From: Streptomyces niphimycinicus
Lineage (GTDB): Bacteria > Actinomycetota > Actinomycetes > Streptomycetales > Streptomycetaceae
Reading direction: 5' to 3'
Assembly: GCF_018883605.1 (NCBI RefSeq)
Contig: NZ_JAHLEM010000055.1
Span: forward strand, 1-64,000
DNA length: 64,000 nt
Under the pieces are notes generated by a model. It worked only from the letters and a program-made list of their open reading frames with translations. It did not search any database and was not told the origin of the DNA. The translations under genes were made by a program, and so were the position numbers. Shown here one piece after another: positions 40,141-48,773 of the stretch; the stretch's first letter is position 1; each line of letters opens with the position of its first letter.

Positions 40141-41393
40141 CACAGTTGCCGGGCCTCCTCGACACCGAGGCGATCCGCAAGGACTTCCCGATCCTGGACC
40201 GTGTCGTCCATGACGGCAAGAAGCTCGTCTACCTGGACAACGCGGCGACATCGCAGAAGCCGCGCCAGGTGCTGGACGTGCTCAACGACTACTACGAGCG
40301 CTCCAACGCCAATGTGCACCGCGGCGTCCATATGCTCGCCGAGGAGGCCACGGAGCTGTACGAGGGCGCCCGCGACAAGGTCGCCGCCTTCATCAACGCT
40401 CCCAGCCGCGACGAGGTGATCTTCACCAAGAACGCGTCGGAGTCGTTGAACCTGGTCGCCAACATGCTCGGCTGGGCGGATGAGCCCTACCGGGTGGACC
40501 AGGACACCGAGATCGTCATCACCGAGATGGAGCACCACTCCAACATCGTTCCGTGGCAACTGCTCTCGCAGCGCACCGGTGCGAAGCTGAAGTGGTTCGG
40601 CCTGACCGAGGACGGCCGGCTCGATCTGTCGGAGATAGAGCAGGTCATCACCGAGAAGACCAAGGTCGTCTCGTTCGTGCTGGTCTCCAACATCCTCGGC
40701 ACGGTCAACCCGGTCGAGGCGATCGTCCGCCGCGCCCAGGACGTCGGCGCCCTCGTGGTGATCGACGCCTCCCAGGCCGCCCCGCACATGTTGCTGGACG
40801 TGCAGGCGCTCCAGGCCGACTTCGTGGCCTTCACCGGCCACAAGATGTGCGGCCCGACCGGCATCGGTGTGCTGTGGGGCCGCCAGGAGCTGCTGGAGGA
40901 TCTGCCTCCGTTCCTCGGCGGCGGCGAGATGATCGAGACCGTCTCGATGCACTCGTCCACCTACGCCCCGGCGCCGCACAAGTTCGAGGCCGGTACGCCC
41001 CCGATCGCCCAGGCCGTCGGCCTCGGCGCGGCCGTGGACTACCTCACCGCGATCGGCATGGACAACATCACCCGCCATGAGCACGCCCTTACGCACTATG
41101 CGGTCGGCAGGCTCCTGGAGGTGCCGGACCTGCGCATCATCGGCCCCACCACGGCCGAGGAGCGCGGCGCCACGATCTCCTTCACGCTCGGCGACATCCA
41201 CCCCCACGACGTGGGCCAGGTGCTCGACGAGCAGGGGATCGCGGTCCGGGTCGGCCATCACTGCGCCCGCCCCGTATGCCTGCGCTATGGAATTCCGGCG
41301 ACCACCCGAGCGTCGTTCTATCTGTACTCCACTCCGGCCGAGGTCGACGCCTTGGTGGAGGGCCTGGAGCACGTACGGAACTTCTTCGGGTAG
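40137..41393 (+). CDS. sufS: Cysteine desulfurase SufS
   Basis: 418 residues. PLP enzyme that takes sulfur from cysteine as a persulfide. PLP lysine in FTGHKMCGPTGIGVLWG; catalytic cysteine in VRVGHHCARPVCLRYG; N-terminal YLDNAATSQKPRQVLD. Group II (SufS) type. It hands sulfur to SufU next door. The GTG start overlaps sufC (GTGA). Confidence 0.97.
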   Translation: MTQLPGLLDTEAIRKDFPILDRVVHDGKKLVYLDNAATSQKPRQVLDVLNDYYERSNANVHRGVHMLAEEATELYEGARDKVAAFINAPSRDEVIFTKNASESLNLVANMLGWADEPYRVDQDTEIVITEMEHHSNIVPWQLLSQRTGAKLKWFGLTEDGRLDLSEIEQVITEKTKVVSFVLVSNILGTVNPVEAIVRRAQDVGALVVIDASQAAPHMLLDVQALQADFVAFTGHKMCGPTGIGVLWGRQELLEDLPPFLGGGEMIETVSMHSSTYAPAPHKFEAGTPPIAQAVGLGAAVDYLTAIGMDNITRHEHALTHYAVGRLLEVPDLRIIGPTTAEERGATISFTLGDIHPHDVGQVLDEQGIAVRVGHHCARPVCLRYGIPATTRASFYLYSTPAEVDALVEGLEHVRNFFG

Positions 41394-41404
41394 GGGCGTG
41401 CCGC

Positions 41405-41869
41405 GTGAAGCTGGATTCGATGTACCAGGACGTGATCCTGGACCACTACAAGAACCCCCATGGACGGGGCCTGAGGGACGGCGACGCAGAGGTACACCAT
41501 GTCAATCCGACCTGCGGTGACGAGATCACGCTGCGGGTTCGGCTTGACGGCGACACCATCGAGGACGTGAGCTACGAGGGCCAGGGCTGTTCCATCAGCC
41601 AGGCCAGCGCCTCCGTGCTCAATGAGCTGCTGGTGGGCAAGGAACTGGCCGAGGCCCGCAGGATCCAGGAGACCTTCCTGCACCTGATGCAGTCCAAGGG
41701 CAAGGCCGAGCCGGACGACGCCATGGAGGAGGTGCTGGAGGACGCGATCGCGTTCGCCGGCGTCTCCAAGTACCCGGCCCGGGTGAAATGCGCCCTCCTG
41801 AGCTGGATGGCGTGGAAGGACGCCACGGCACAGGCACTGGGTGAGACCGCCGGAGGGAAGACCGCATGA
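41405..41869 (+). CDS. sufU: SufU zinc-dependent sulfur-transfer protein
   Basis: 154 residues of the NifU/IscU fold. The three conserved cysteines are in NPTCGDEI, GQGCSIS and VKCALLSW; together with an Asp they bind zinc in SufU, which accepts the persulfide from SufS. The GTG at 41405 (MKLDSMYQDVILDHY) matches the family start; the longer frame upstream lies inside sufS. Its stop overlaps the next ATG. Confidence 0.96.
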   Translation: MKLDSMYQDVILDHYKNPHGRGLRDGDAEVHHVNPTCGDEITLRVRLDGDTIEDVSYEGQGCSISQASASVLNELLVGKELAEARRIQETFLHLMQSKGKAEPDDAMEEVLEDAIAFAGVSKYPARVKCALLSWMAWKDATAQALGETAGGKTA

Positions 41870-42201
41870 GTGACAACGTGACCACCACCAAGCCCGCCAG
41901 CGAGGAAGAGGTCCGCGAGGCCCTGTACGACGTCGTGGACCCCGAGCTGGGCATCGACGTGGTCAACCTCGGGCTGATCTACGGCATTCATATCGACGAC
42001 GCCAACATCGCGACGATCGACATGACGCTCACCTCGGCGGCCTGTCCGCTGACCGATGTCATCGAGGACCAGGCCAAGTCCGCGACCGACGGCATCGTCA
42101 ACGAGCTCCGGATCAACTGGGTCTGGATGCCGCCGTGGGGCCCGGACAAGATCACCGACGATGGGCGTGAGCAGTTGCGCGCCCTCGGCTTCAACGTCTG
42201 A
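41866..42201 (+). CDS. SufT/MIP18-like (DUF59) metal-sulfur cluster assembly factor
   Basis: 111 residues. DUF59 fold: REALYDVVDPELGIDVVNLGLIY near the N-terminus and MTLTSAACPLTDVIEDQ with the conserved cysteine. DUF59 proteins mature Fe-S targets in suf operons. It is the last gene of the operon, before a strong terminator. Confidence 0.93.
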   Translation: MSDNVTTTKPASEEEVREALYDVVDPELGIDVVNLGLIYGIHIDDANIATIDMTLTSAACPLTDVIEDQAKSATDGIVNELRINWVWMPPWGPDKITDDGREQLRALGFNV

Positions 42202-42226
42202 CGGCTCGCCTCCCGGGCTCCGTGAG

Positions 42227-42254
42227 CGGCCCCCGCGCTTCGGCGCGGGGGCCG
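42227..42254 (+). terminator. Terminator of the suf operon
   Basis: CGGCCCCCGCGC-TTCG-GCGCGGGGGCCG, a perfect 12-bp stem capped by a TTCG tetraloop and followed by TT, 26 bases after the last suf stop. Confidence 0.9.
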
Positions 42255-42279
42255 TTCGCATGTTCCGGGCCCGTCTTTA

Positions 42280-42315
42280 TGTACGGCCGTACGCATCGCT
42301 GTGTACACTCGTACG
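42280..42315. promoter_or_regulatory. Two TGTAC-N3-TCGTACG-like operator sites before the SMR gene
   Basis: TGTACGGCCGTACG (42280-42293, containing the perfect palindrome GTACGGCCGTAC) and TGTACACTCGTACG (42302-42315) are 22 bp apart, about two helical turns, and the second ends just before the start codon. They are probable binding sites of the TetR regulator encoded two genes on. Confidence 0.6.
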
Positions 42316-42316
42316 C

Positions 42317-42637
42317 ATGGGATATGTGACGCTCTCCGGGGCCATCCTGGCCGAGATCCTGGCGACCACCTCGATGAAGTACAGCGAAGGCTTCAGCAAG
42401 CTGTGGCCCTCGCTGGCCACCGGAGCGGGCTATCTGCTGTCCTTCGTGCTGCTCGCGCACACGCTCAAGACCATCTCCGTCAGCACCGCCTACGCCATAT
42501 GGGCCGGGGCCGGGACCGCCGTCATCGCCGCGATCGGCATGCTCTTCCTGGGGGAGGCGATGACAACCGCCAAGGTGCTCGGCGTGCTGCTGGTCATCGC
42601 CGGAGTGGTGGTGCTCAATCTGAACGGCGCCCACTGA
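42317..42637 (+). CDS. Small multidrug resistance (SMR/EmrE-type) efflux protein
   Basis: 106 residues, four membrane helices. The key acidic residue is Glu in SGAILAEILATTSMKYSEGF (EmrE Glu14 position); also YAIWAGAGTAVIAAIGMLFLGE, the signature of helix 3. It exports cationic drugs by proton antiport as a dimer. The operator overlaps the expected transcription start, so the mRNA may have a very short leader. Its stop overlaps the TetR start. Confidence 0.92.
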   Translation: MGYVTLSGAILAEILATTSMKYSEGFSKLWPSLATGAGYLLSFVLLAHTLKTISVSTAYAIWAGAGTAVIAAIGMLFLGEAMTTAKVLGVLLVIAGVVVLNLNGAH

Positions 42638-43176
42638 TGGGCCGCCGCTACGACCCCGAGCGGCGGCAGCGGATCATCGACGCCGCGATCGCGGTGGTGG
42701 GGGAGCATGGCATCGGGGCGCTCAGCCATCGGTCCGTGGCGGCCGCGGCGGATGTGCCGCTCGGATCGACCACGTACCACTTCGCGACCCTCGACGATCT
42801 GCTGGTCGCCGCCCTGGAGCAGCTCAGCGCCGAGTGGGTGGCCGACATGGAGCACTGGGAGCGCGATACGGCCTCCGAGATGCCGCTCGCGGACGCGATG
42901 GCCGGCCTGATGGAGCGGCTGCTGGAGCGGGACCGGAAGCGGCTGGAGCTGGAGTACGAGCTGTATGTCGCCGCCCTGCGCCGCACCCCGGTGCGGCCGA
43001 TCGTCTCCGCGTACCTCGATGACACGGCCGCCCAGGTCGTCCGCCGCACCGGCGACCTCGGCGCCGCGCGGGCGACGGTGGCGCTGTTCGACGGGCTGCT
43101 GTTGCAGTTGCTGCTGACCGGCCGCCCGTTCGACCGGGACGAGGCGCGGGCGGCGTTCGAGCGGGTGACCGGCTGA
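42637..43176 (+). CDS. TetR-family regulator of the SMR pump
   Basis: 179 residues. N-terminal helix-turn-helix: RQRIIDAAIAVVGEHGIGALSHRSVAAAADVPLGSTTYHF. The C-terminal ligand domain is helical (TetR_C-like, VAALRRTPVRPIVSAYLDD). The ATG shares one base with the SMR stop (TGATG), so both proteins are made together. It is a likely repressor of its own operon through the sites at 42280-42315. Confidence 0.9.
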   Translation: MGRRYDPERRQRIIDAAIAVVGEHGIGALSHRSVAAAADVPLGSTTYHFATLDDLLVAALEQLSAEWVADMEHWERDTASEMPLADAMAGLMERLLERDRKRLELEYELYVAALRRTPVRPIVSAYLDDTAAQVVRRTGDLGAARATVALFDGLLLQLLLTGRPFDRDEARAAFERVTG

Positions 43177-43191
43177 GAGATCTCGGCGACG

Positions 43192-43266
43192 GGTCGCTGA
43201 GGCGGGTCGCCGAGACGGTGCGCTGTGACGGGTGGCCGAGGTGGGTCTCGGAGATCGGTCGCTGAG
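43192..43266 (+). repeat. Degenerate decamer repeats before dapD
   Basis: The decamer GGTCGCTGAG occurs at 43192-43201 and 43257-43266, with variants GGTCGCCGAG at 43205-43214 and GGTGGCCGAG at 43231-43240. They fill the gap between the TetR gene and dapD. The function is unknown; it may be local slippage or an array of binding sites. Confidence 0.55.
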
Positions 43267-43309
43267 ACCGGTTCGCCTCCCGGCCCCGCCTCCGGTTAGC
43301 GTTCTGACC

Positions 43310-44299
43310 ATGACCGATGCATCCACCACCGCCCCCACCGGCGCCGTCGCCGCCGGTCTCGCCACCCTCACCGAGGACGGCACCGTTCTGGACACCTGGT
43401 TCCCGGCCCCCGAACTGGCCGCCACACCCGCCCCGGCCGGGACCGAGCGGCTCGACGCCGAGCGGACCGCGCAGCTTCTGGGCGAGGCCGCTCTCAAGGC
43501 GGTCGGGCCGGACCCCCGGCGCGGCGTCGAGGTCGTCGCCGTCCGCACGGTCATCGCCTCGCTGGACGAGAAGCCGCTGGACGCGCACGATGTCTATCTG
43601 CGGCTGCATCTGCTCAGCCACCGGCTGGTCAAGCCGCACGGCCTGAGCCTGGACGGCCAGTTCGGCCTGCTCGCCAACGTCGCCTGGACCTCGCTCGGCC
43701 CCGTCGCCGCCGACCAGGTGGAGCGGGCCCGGCTCGCCGCCCGCGCCGAGGGGCTGCACCTGGCGGTGACCAGTGTCGACAAGTTCCCCCGGATGACCGA
43801 CTACGTCGTCCCCGCCGGCGTCCGCATCGGCGACGCCGACCGGGTCCGCCTGGGCGCGCATCTCGCCCCCGGGACCACGGTCATGCACGAGGGCTTCGTC
43901 AACTTCAACGCGGGCACGCTGGGCACCTCCATGGTCGAGGGCCGGATCAGCGCGGGCGTCGTGGTCGGCGACGGCTCCGACATCGGCGGCGGCGCCTCGA
44001 TCATGGGCACCCTCTCCGGCGGCGGCAAGCAGACGATCACCATCGGCGAGCGCTGCCTGCTCGGCGCCGAGGCTGGCCTGGGCATCCCGCTCGGCGACGA
44101 CTGCATCGTCGAGGCGGGGCTGTATGTGACGGCGGGCACCCGCGTCACCCTCCCGGACGGCAAGATCGCCAAGGCCCTGGAGCTGTCCGGCGCCGACAAC
44201 CTCCTCTTCCGCCGCAACTCCATCACCGGTGCGGTCGAGGCGCTGCCCCGCACCGGTTCCTGGGGCGGGCTGAACGAGGCGCTGCACAGCCACAACTGA
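43310..44299 (+). CDS. dapD: 2,3,4,5-tetrahydropyridine-2,6-dicarboxylate N-succinyltransferase
   Basis: Succinylates tetrahydrodipicolinate in lysine and diaminopimelate synthesis for peptidoglycan. 329 residues of the actinobacterial DapD type: a left-handed beta-helix of hexapeptide repeats ([37 protein letters not shown]) and [18 protein letters not shown]. The ATG at 43310 precedes [13 protein letters not shown]; the frame upstream is open but non-homologous. Confidence 0.96.
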   Translation: MTDASTTAPTGAVAAGLATLTEDGTVLDTWFPAPELAATPAPAGTERLDAERTAQLLGEAALKAVGPDPRRGVEVVAVRTVIASLDEKPLDAHDVYLRLHLLSHRLVKPHGLSLDGQFGLLANVAWTSLGPVAADQVERARLAARAEGLHLAVTSVDKFPRMTDYVVPAGVRIGDADRVRLGAHLAPGTTVMHEGFVNFNAGTLGTSMVEGRISAGVVVGDGSDIGGGASIMGTLSGGGKQTITIGERCLLGAEAGLGIPLGDDCIVEAGLYVTAGTRVTLPDGKIAKALELSGADNLLFRRNSITGAVEALPRTGSWGGLNEALHSHN

Positions 44300-44344
44300 G
44301 GTTGGGCGCGCGGGGTTTCGTCGCCGGGTGCGGGCCGGTAGTCC

Positions 44345-44378
44345 CCGGGGGTGCGGGGGCAGCCCCCCGCACCCCCGG
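44345..44378. terminator. Bidirectional terminator between dapD and the nuclease gene
   Basis: CCGGGGGTGCGGGGG pairs with CCCCCGCACCCCCGG (15 bp) around a CAGC loop, between two convergent genes. Confidence 0.85.
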
Positions 44379-44387
44379 AAGCGTGCC

Positions 44388-46214
44388 TCAGGGGCGCACC
44401 CGCACCACCTGCGGGTCGTGGTCGCTGGACTGGTCCGCGAACTCGGCGTTGATGTGCACGATGTCGTAGTCGGCACGGCGCAGCGCGCTGCTGGTCAGGA
44501 TGTGGTCCAGCACCTGCGAATTGCCGTTGTAGACATAGCCGTAGCGCTCGTCCTTCGGCAGCCGGGTCACCAGGTCCGTCAGCACTCCGCCCTTGGTGAG
44601 GTCGGCGAGCGCGGGCGAGAACTGGTAGTCGTTGAGGTCGCCCGCGACGACCACGGCCGCCTTCGGGTCGGCGTTCAGCAGCGCCTTGACGAAGGTGTTG
44701 ACGGTCTTGGCCTGGCCGGTGCGCTGGGTCTCCGAGGAGCGGGCCGGGGGCTGGAAGCGGCTGTCCAGGCCCTGGTCGCCGCCCTTGGAGTTGAAGTGGT
44801 TGGCGACCACGAACACCGGGCGGCCCCGGAAGGAGAACTGCCCGACCAGCGGCTTGCGGCTGTCCTTCCAGACGCCGTTCGCCGGGTCGATACGGCCGGG
44901 AGAGGCCGACAGCGTGGCCTTGCCGCCCTTCTTCTCGACCGTCACCGGGGTGGTGGAGTCGCCGCCGGGGATGTCGGTGAAGGAGACCCGCTCCGGGTTG
45001 TAGAGGAACGCCACGCGGATGTTGCCGCCCGGCTGGCCGCCGTCCTGGTCGTCAACCGGGTTGATCTGGCGCCACTCGTACGAGGGGCCGCCCGCCGCCT
45101 TGATCGCGTCGGTGAGCTTCGTCAGCGTGGCGTCGGCGCCCACCACCGAGTCGTTCGTGGCGCCGTTGTCGTCCTGGACCTCCTCCAGCGCGACGATGTC
45201 CGGCGAGGCGAGGTGCTCCACCAGCCCGGTGGCCAGCCGGTCGAACTTCGACTGGGCGGTCTTGGGGGAGAGGTTCTCCACGTTGTAGGTGGCGATGGAG
45301 AGTTCGTCCGCCTTCTGCTTGCGGGTGCTCTCGCGCTTCGGGCCGTGGTCGGCCAGGTCGCCCATGGTGGTGGCGGCGAGCGTGTAGCCGCCGAAGTTGT
45401 CGTAGTCCAGCGGCCCGGCCGTGGTGCCGGTCATCGCGTCGCCGACGTCCGCGACGGGGAAGGGGTGCTCGGCGTAGGGGAGGAGGGAGACCACCTTCAC
45501 CCGGCCCGCGTTGGGGTCGCGGTACGAGCTGTAGAGGGCGCCGCCGCGCTCGGTCCGCTCGTGGTGGGGCTCGGCGGTGACCCACAGCTCCTTGTAGGTG
45601 TTGGTCGCGCCGACCACGGGCGCGTTCTCGACCGAGACCCGCATGCCCTCCAGGGACTCGTAGCGGTCCAGGGCGTACGAGCGCGGGCGCAGCGTCAGCC
45701 CCTCGATGGAGTCGCCGCCCGCGTCCGGGGCGTAGCGGTCGGGGATGGTGGCGGGGTCGAGCCGGTATGCGGCGGGCAGGGCGTTGCCGGAGGACTTGAC
45801 CGTCCAGGTCGCCTTGGAGATCTCGGTGAGCGACTGGAGACCGGCGTCCTTGCCGCCCGGGTAGTACTCGGACACCGTCCCGGAGACCAGGACCGAGTCG
45901 CCCACGGCGACCGAGGGCGTGGTGGATCCGGTGAAGACGAAGATCGCCTCGCTGGTGGCCGCGTCCCGGTCGGGCTCGGTGTCCTGGATCCAGAAGCCGC
46001 GCGACGAGCCGAAGGCACGTATCGCGGTGACCGTGCCGGGGACCTCGGTCACCTGCTGTCCGGCGAGCGGGGATATCCGGGTGCTGCCCTGGATGTCATG
46101 GATGCGGATCTCGGCGGCGGAGGCCGACGAGGGCACGGCGAGCAGCCCGGCCGCGAGGGCGGAGGCGGCGACGGCGGTGACGGCGACGGGTCCGCGCGGT
46201 GCGCGAAGGGACAT
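44388..46214 (-). CDS. Secreted endonuclease/exonuclease/phosphatase-family nuclease (ExeM/NucH-like)
   Basis: 608 residues. Sec-type signal peptide (AVTAVAASALAAGLLAVPSSASA), an N-terminal OB-fold-like region (residues about 35-170), and a C-terminal DNase I-like domain from about residue 300: LSIATYNVENLSP, DIVALEEVQDDNG, ANHFNSKGGDQG, VVVAGDLNDYQ and SDHDPQVVRV, so all catalytic residues are present. Likely an extracellular nuclease that scavenges phosphate or nucleotides from DNA. Promoter candidate at 46269-46297. Confidence 0.88.
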   Translation of the reverse strand: MSLRAPRGPVAVTAVAASALAAGLLAVPSSASAAEIRIHDIQGSTRISPLAGQQVTEVPGTVTAIRAFGSSRGFWIQDTEPDRDAATSEAIFVFTGSTTPSVAVGDSVLVSGTVSEYYPGGKDAGLQSLTEISKATWTVKSSGNALPAAYRLDPATIPDRYAPDAGGDSIEGLTLRPRSYALDRYESLEGMRVSVENAPVVGATNTYKELWVTAEPHHERTERGGALYSSYRDPNAGRVKVVSLLPYAEHPFPVADVGDAMTGTTAGPLDYDNFGGYTLAATTMGDLADHGPKRESTRKQKADELSIATYNVENLSPKTAQSKFDRLATGLVEHLASPDIVALEEVQDDNGATNDSVVGADATLTKLTDAIKAAGGPSYEWRQINPVDDQDGGQPGGNIRVAFLYNPERVSFTDIPGGDSTTPVTVEKKGGKATLSASPGRIDPANGVWKDSRKPLVGQFSFRGRPVFVVANHFNSKGGDQGLDSRFQPPARSSETQRTGQAKTVNTFVKALLNADPKAAVVVAGDLNDYQFSPALADLTKGGVLTDLVTRLPKDERYGYVYNGNSQVLDHILTSSALRRADYDIVHINAEFADQSSDHDPQVVRVRP

Positions 46215-46268
46215 GGTGGTGGCCTCCGGAAGGAGTGAACGGCGAGGCGATCGCCTCTACGCGCGTCA

Positions 46269-46297
46269 ATCTCTTTCCTGGGCGGCGAAGTTGTCAA
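46269..46297 (-). promoter_or_regulatory. Promoter candidate of the secreted nuclease gene
   Basis: Read on the minus strand: a perfect TTGACA -35 (46292-46297), a 17-base spacer and AGAGAT (46269-46274) as a weak -10, 55 bp before the start codon. Confidence 0.45.
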
Positions 46298-46563
46298 GAC
46301 AGGACGGGTGGCTTGCGGATGGCGGGAGCGGGGCGCGGACATGAACCGGGCGGCGCCGTTACGCCCCCTCACCCCGGCCGGTTTCCGGAGCCCCCTGGCC
46401 GAATTCACCGCTTGCCGCGGTGCGGGATCGGGCGCGGGACCACATCGGGACGAAGTGCCGTCCCGTTCCGTCTACGCTGGGGTCCGGGCCGTGCCGTGGC
46501 GCCCGTGCCCGTACACCCGCATATCCGTACCCCCATGGCTCCACAGCGGGGTCCTGGGACCCG

Positions 46564-46638
46564 TAGCCTCATAGCTCCATGGTCCCCGCACAGCTTCATA
46601 GCCCCACAGTCCTATAGCCCTTATAGCCCCACAGCCCC
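46564..46638 (+). repeat. ATAGCCC-type short repeats
   Basis: Copies of (T/A)TAGC(C/T)C at irregular spacing: TAGCCTC, ATAGCTCC, ATAGCCCC, ATAGCCC and ATAGCCCC in 75 bp, with CACAG between several. The composition is A/T-richer than the surroundings. The array ends 34 bp before the start of the next gene. Confidence 0.65.
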
Positions 46639-46672
46639 GCGACTTCCGCGCCCCGAGGAGTGACGTCCGCCC

Positions 46673-48223
46673 ATGCCAGAAGAGCGCCCCACCATGCCGC
46701 CCGTGCGGCTTCGCACCGACGCGGAACTCGCGCGGGACGCACTCGCCGCGCCGCTCCTCGCCCGCGCGGTCCGGCTCGCCCGATGGGCCGAGCCGGGGAA
46801 GCCGGTGGCGTCGGGCGGGGTGCTGCCGGAGGGCGAGCTGCGGGCGGCGATCGAGCTGCTGGGGCTCGCGGGGGACGAGGACGGGCCCGAGCACACGGCA
46901 CAGGCGTGGCAGCTCGCCGTCGACACCGGGCTGGTCGAGATCGACGAGTCCGAGGAGGCGTCGGGCGCCGAGGCGGCTACTGGAGCCGAGGCGGCTACGC
47001 GAGCCGACGGCGAGGGCGACTGGGCAGACGGCGAGGCGCCGCTCGGGGACGAGTTCTCGGCCCTCGCGATCAGCGGCGAGGAGCTGCGGCTGATCACCGA
47101 GGGCGGCCCCCGCGACATCCTGGACATCTGGCTCGACGGCTTCGAGACGGTGCTGGCCGACGCCGCCGCCCCCGATCTGGGCGATATCGCCGCCCAGATC
47201 AGCGAGGGCGGTGAGCTCGACCTCGACGCGATCGACTGGAACCCGGAGGAGGAAGCCGAGTTCCTGGACGGGGTGCTGGGCAACCTCTATCTGCTCACCG
47301 CCCTGGACGAGGAGGCCGCCGCGGCCTCCGTACCGCTGCCCGCGCTGGCCGCCTCCATGATCGTCCCCGAGGACATGGACGAGCCCACCGACGACATCCT
47401 CGAAGAGGTCTCCGAGGCGATGGTGCGGCTGGACGACCAGTTCCGGCTGCTCGCCCCGACCGGCCTGATCGACTACCAGCCGGTGGACGAGGCGCTGATC
47501 CAGGAGGTCGACGGTGAGGGCCGGATCCAGGAGCCCGAGACGGCCGAGGAACTGGAGGACGAGGACGTCTCCCGCTACGGCATGGTGCGGCTCACCCCGC
47601 TCGGTGTCTACGCCGTACGCGCCCGCATGATCGAGGCGGGCATCGACGCCCCGGCCGTCGGCGACCTGGCCGACAAGGGCGCCGACATCCTGCTGGACGC
47701 CCTCCCCAGCCACCCCGAGCCCGCCGCCCAGGCCGAGGCCGAGCAGTGGCTGGCCCGCCGTACGCCCGAGGAGGCCGCCCGCGAACTGCTGGCCGCCGCC
47801 CGCGGCGACGACGAGGGCGCACCGCTGCGCCGCCTCACCTGCCAGCAGACCCTCTCCCTGGTCGGAACCGAGGCCGAGCCCGCGCTCCGCGAGGTGCTCG
47901 ACGACCGCCACCTGGGCGGACTGGCCCGGGTCTGGCTGGCCGAGCACGGGGTGACGGGCGTCCCGGAGCCGTCGGAGGCGATGGTCTTCTGGCTGACCGT
48001 CGACACCCTCGCCGCCCAGCTCGCCACCGAGGGCGACTCGGCGGAGCTGCGAGATCTGGTACGCGGCCTGGTCGACCAGTCCGGGAGCTTCTTCGACTCG
48101 GCCTGGCGAGTGGACCACCCGGCGACCGCGGAGGTCCTGGAGGCGATGGGCCGCCTCCACCCGGACAAGCAGGCCGCCAAGGAGGCCCGCAAGGCGGCCT
48201 TCAAGGCCCGCTCAAGGGCATAG
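46673..48223 (+). CDS. Conserved hypothetical acidic protein
   Basis: 516 residues, function not recognised. Soluble, very acidic (long runs of Asp/Glu, for example ETAEELEDEDVSRYG), Ala-rich and helical, without signal or membrane segments. The C-terminal third (PLRRLTCQQTLSLVGTEAEPALREVLDD onward) suggests HEAT-like alpha-helical repeats. A duplicated 18-bp unit near residue 100 makes a variable acidic linker. The ATG at 46673 opens MPEERPTMPP. It resembles a family restricted to Streptomyces and relatives. Confidence 0.72.
   Translation: MPEERPTMPPVRLRTDAELARDALAAPLLARAVRLARWAEPGKPVASGGVLPEGELRAAIELLGLAGDEDGPEHTAQAWQLAVDTGLVEIDESEEASGAEAATGAEAATRADGEGDWADGEAPLGDEFSALAISGEELRLITEGGPRDILDIWLDGFETVLADAAAPDLGDIAAQISEGGELDLDAIDWNPEEEAEFLDGVLGNLYLLTALDEEAAAASVPLPALAASMIVPEDMDEPTDDILEEVSEAMVRLDDQFRLLAPTGLIDYQPVDEALIQEVDGEGRIQEPETAEELEDEDVSRYGMVRLTPLGVYAVRARMIEAGIDAPAVGDLADKGADILLDALPSHPEPAAQAEAEQWLARRTPEEAARELLAAARGDDEGAPLRRLTCQQTLSLVGTEAEPALREVLDDRHLGGLARVWLAEHGVTGVPEPSEAMVFWLTVDTLAAQLATEGDSAELRDLVRGLVDQSGSFFDSAWRVDHPATAEVLEAMGRLHPDKQAAKEARKAAFKARSRA
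46967..47002 (+). repeat. Two 18-bp tandem repeats in the acidic protein gene
   Basis: GCCGAGGCGGCTACTGGA followed by GCCGAGGCGGCTACGCGA, encoding AEAATG and AEAATR. In frame and inside a linker-like region. Confidence 0.85.
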
Positions 48224-48367
48224 CGGTCGCACCACGCCCGCGCCGCGGGGGTCGCACCACGCCCGCGGCGCGGGTTCGCTGCGGCCCGGGCCGACCCCGT
48301 GGCGTCTTCCCGGAACGCCCGCCCGACCCGGTGCCGATATCCGCACCGGGCCGGGCCGCTCGCGACG

Positions 48368-48583
48368 GGTCTGTTCCCCTCCCCGCCCCTTCCCGATACC
48401 AGGGGCTCCGCCCCTGGACCCCGGTCCGGGGCAGAGCCCTGCCACGCAGCGGAGCCGCACATCGGTGCCGCGGGACGGCCCAGGGGACCTGCCCGACCGC
48501 GCCCGTCACCATGGCTTCGCCCCGGACCGCGGGGTCTGGGGCGAAGCCCCAGTTTCGGGAAGGGGCGGGGAGGGGAACAGACC
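48368..48583. repeat. Long inverted repeat with 29-bp arms
   Basis: Arms at 48368-48396 (GGTCTGTTCCCCTCCCCGCC...) and 48555-48583 are perfectly complementary. Each arm is followed inward by its own small GGGGCTCCGCCCC- or GGGGCGAAGCCCC-type hairpin. The CCCCTCCCCGCCCCTTCCCG core is familiar, from memory, as a common intergenic sequence in Streptomyces chromosomes. Confidence 0.8.
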
Positions 48584-48697
48584 GCCGGGCGGCGCCCCCC
48601 GGCCGCGCGGCCGGAAAGTTGCGCGCTGCCCAGAGCCGTATCGGCCCACGCTCCGTATAAGGGGTCGGCGGGCATTCGTCCCTTGATGTCGCGCTCC

Positions 48698-48719
48698 GTT
48701 CAACTGATGTTCGGGCGGG
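48698..48719 (+). promoter_or_regulatory. Possible PHO box (two 11-bp direct-repeat units)
   Basis: GTTCAACTGAT directly followed by GTTCGGGCGGG, an 11-bp period starting with GTTC as in Streptomyces PhoP-binding units, 55 bp before the PhoX-type start. The second unit departs from the GTTCACC consensus. Confidence 0.35.
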
Positions 48720-48773
48720 GACGGGAACGTATGGCCGCAGTCGGAGGACACCATCCTGCGTTCAGGAGAAGAC

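Larger units (their letters stand above)
46215..46672. other. Intergenic region between the nuclease gene and the acidic protein gene
   Basis: 458 bp with no credible gene. It holds the nuclease promoter on the minus strand and, in its right part (46564-46638), a run of ATAGCCC-like repeats before the next gene. The small open frames seen here have no homology features. Confidence 0.5.
48224..48773. other. Repeat-rich intergenic region before the PhoX gene
   Basis: 550 bp without a gene. It starts with two near-identical GTCGCACCACGCCCGCG blocks (48228 and 48250), continues with a long inverted repeat (48368-48396 with 48555-48583) that encloses smaller hairpins such as GGGGCTCCGCCCC, and ends with possible PHO-box units before the phosphatase gene. 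Confidence 0.6.

Noticed and set aside
46199..46663. Open frame of 154 codons in the nuclease-to-acidic-protein gap
   Set aside because: Composition is driven by the ATAGCCC repeats and Pro/Arg codons; there is no ribosome site or conserved motif.
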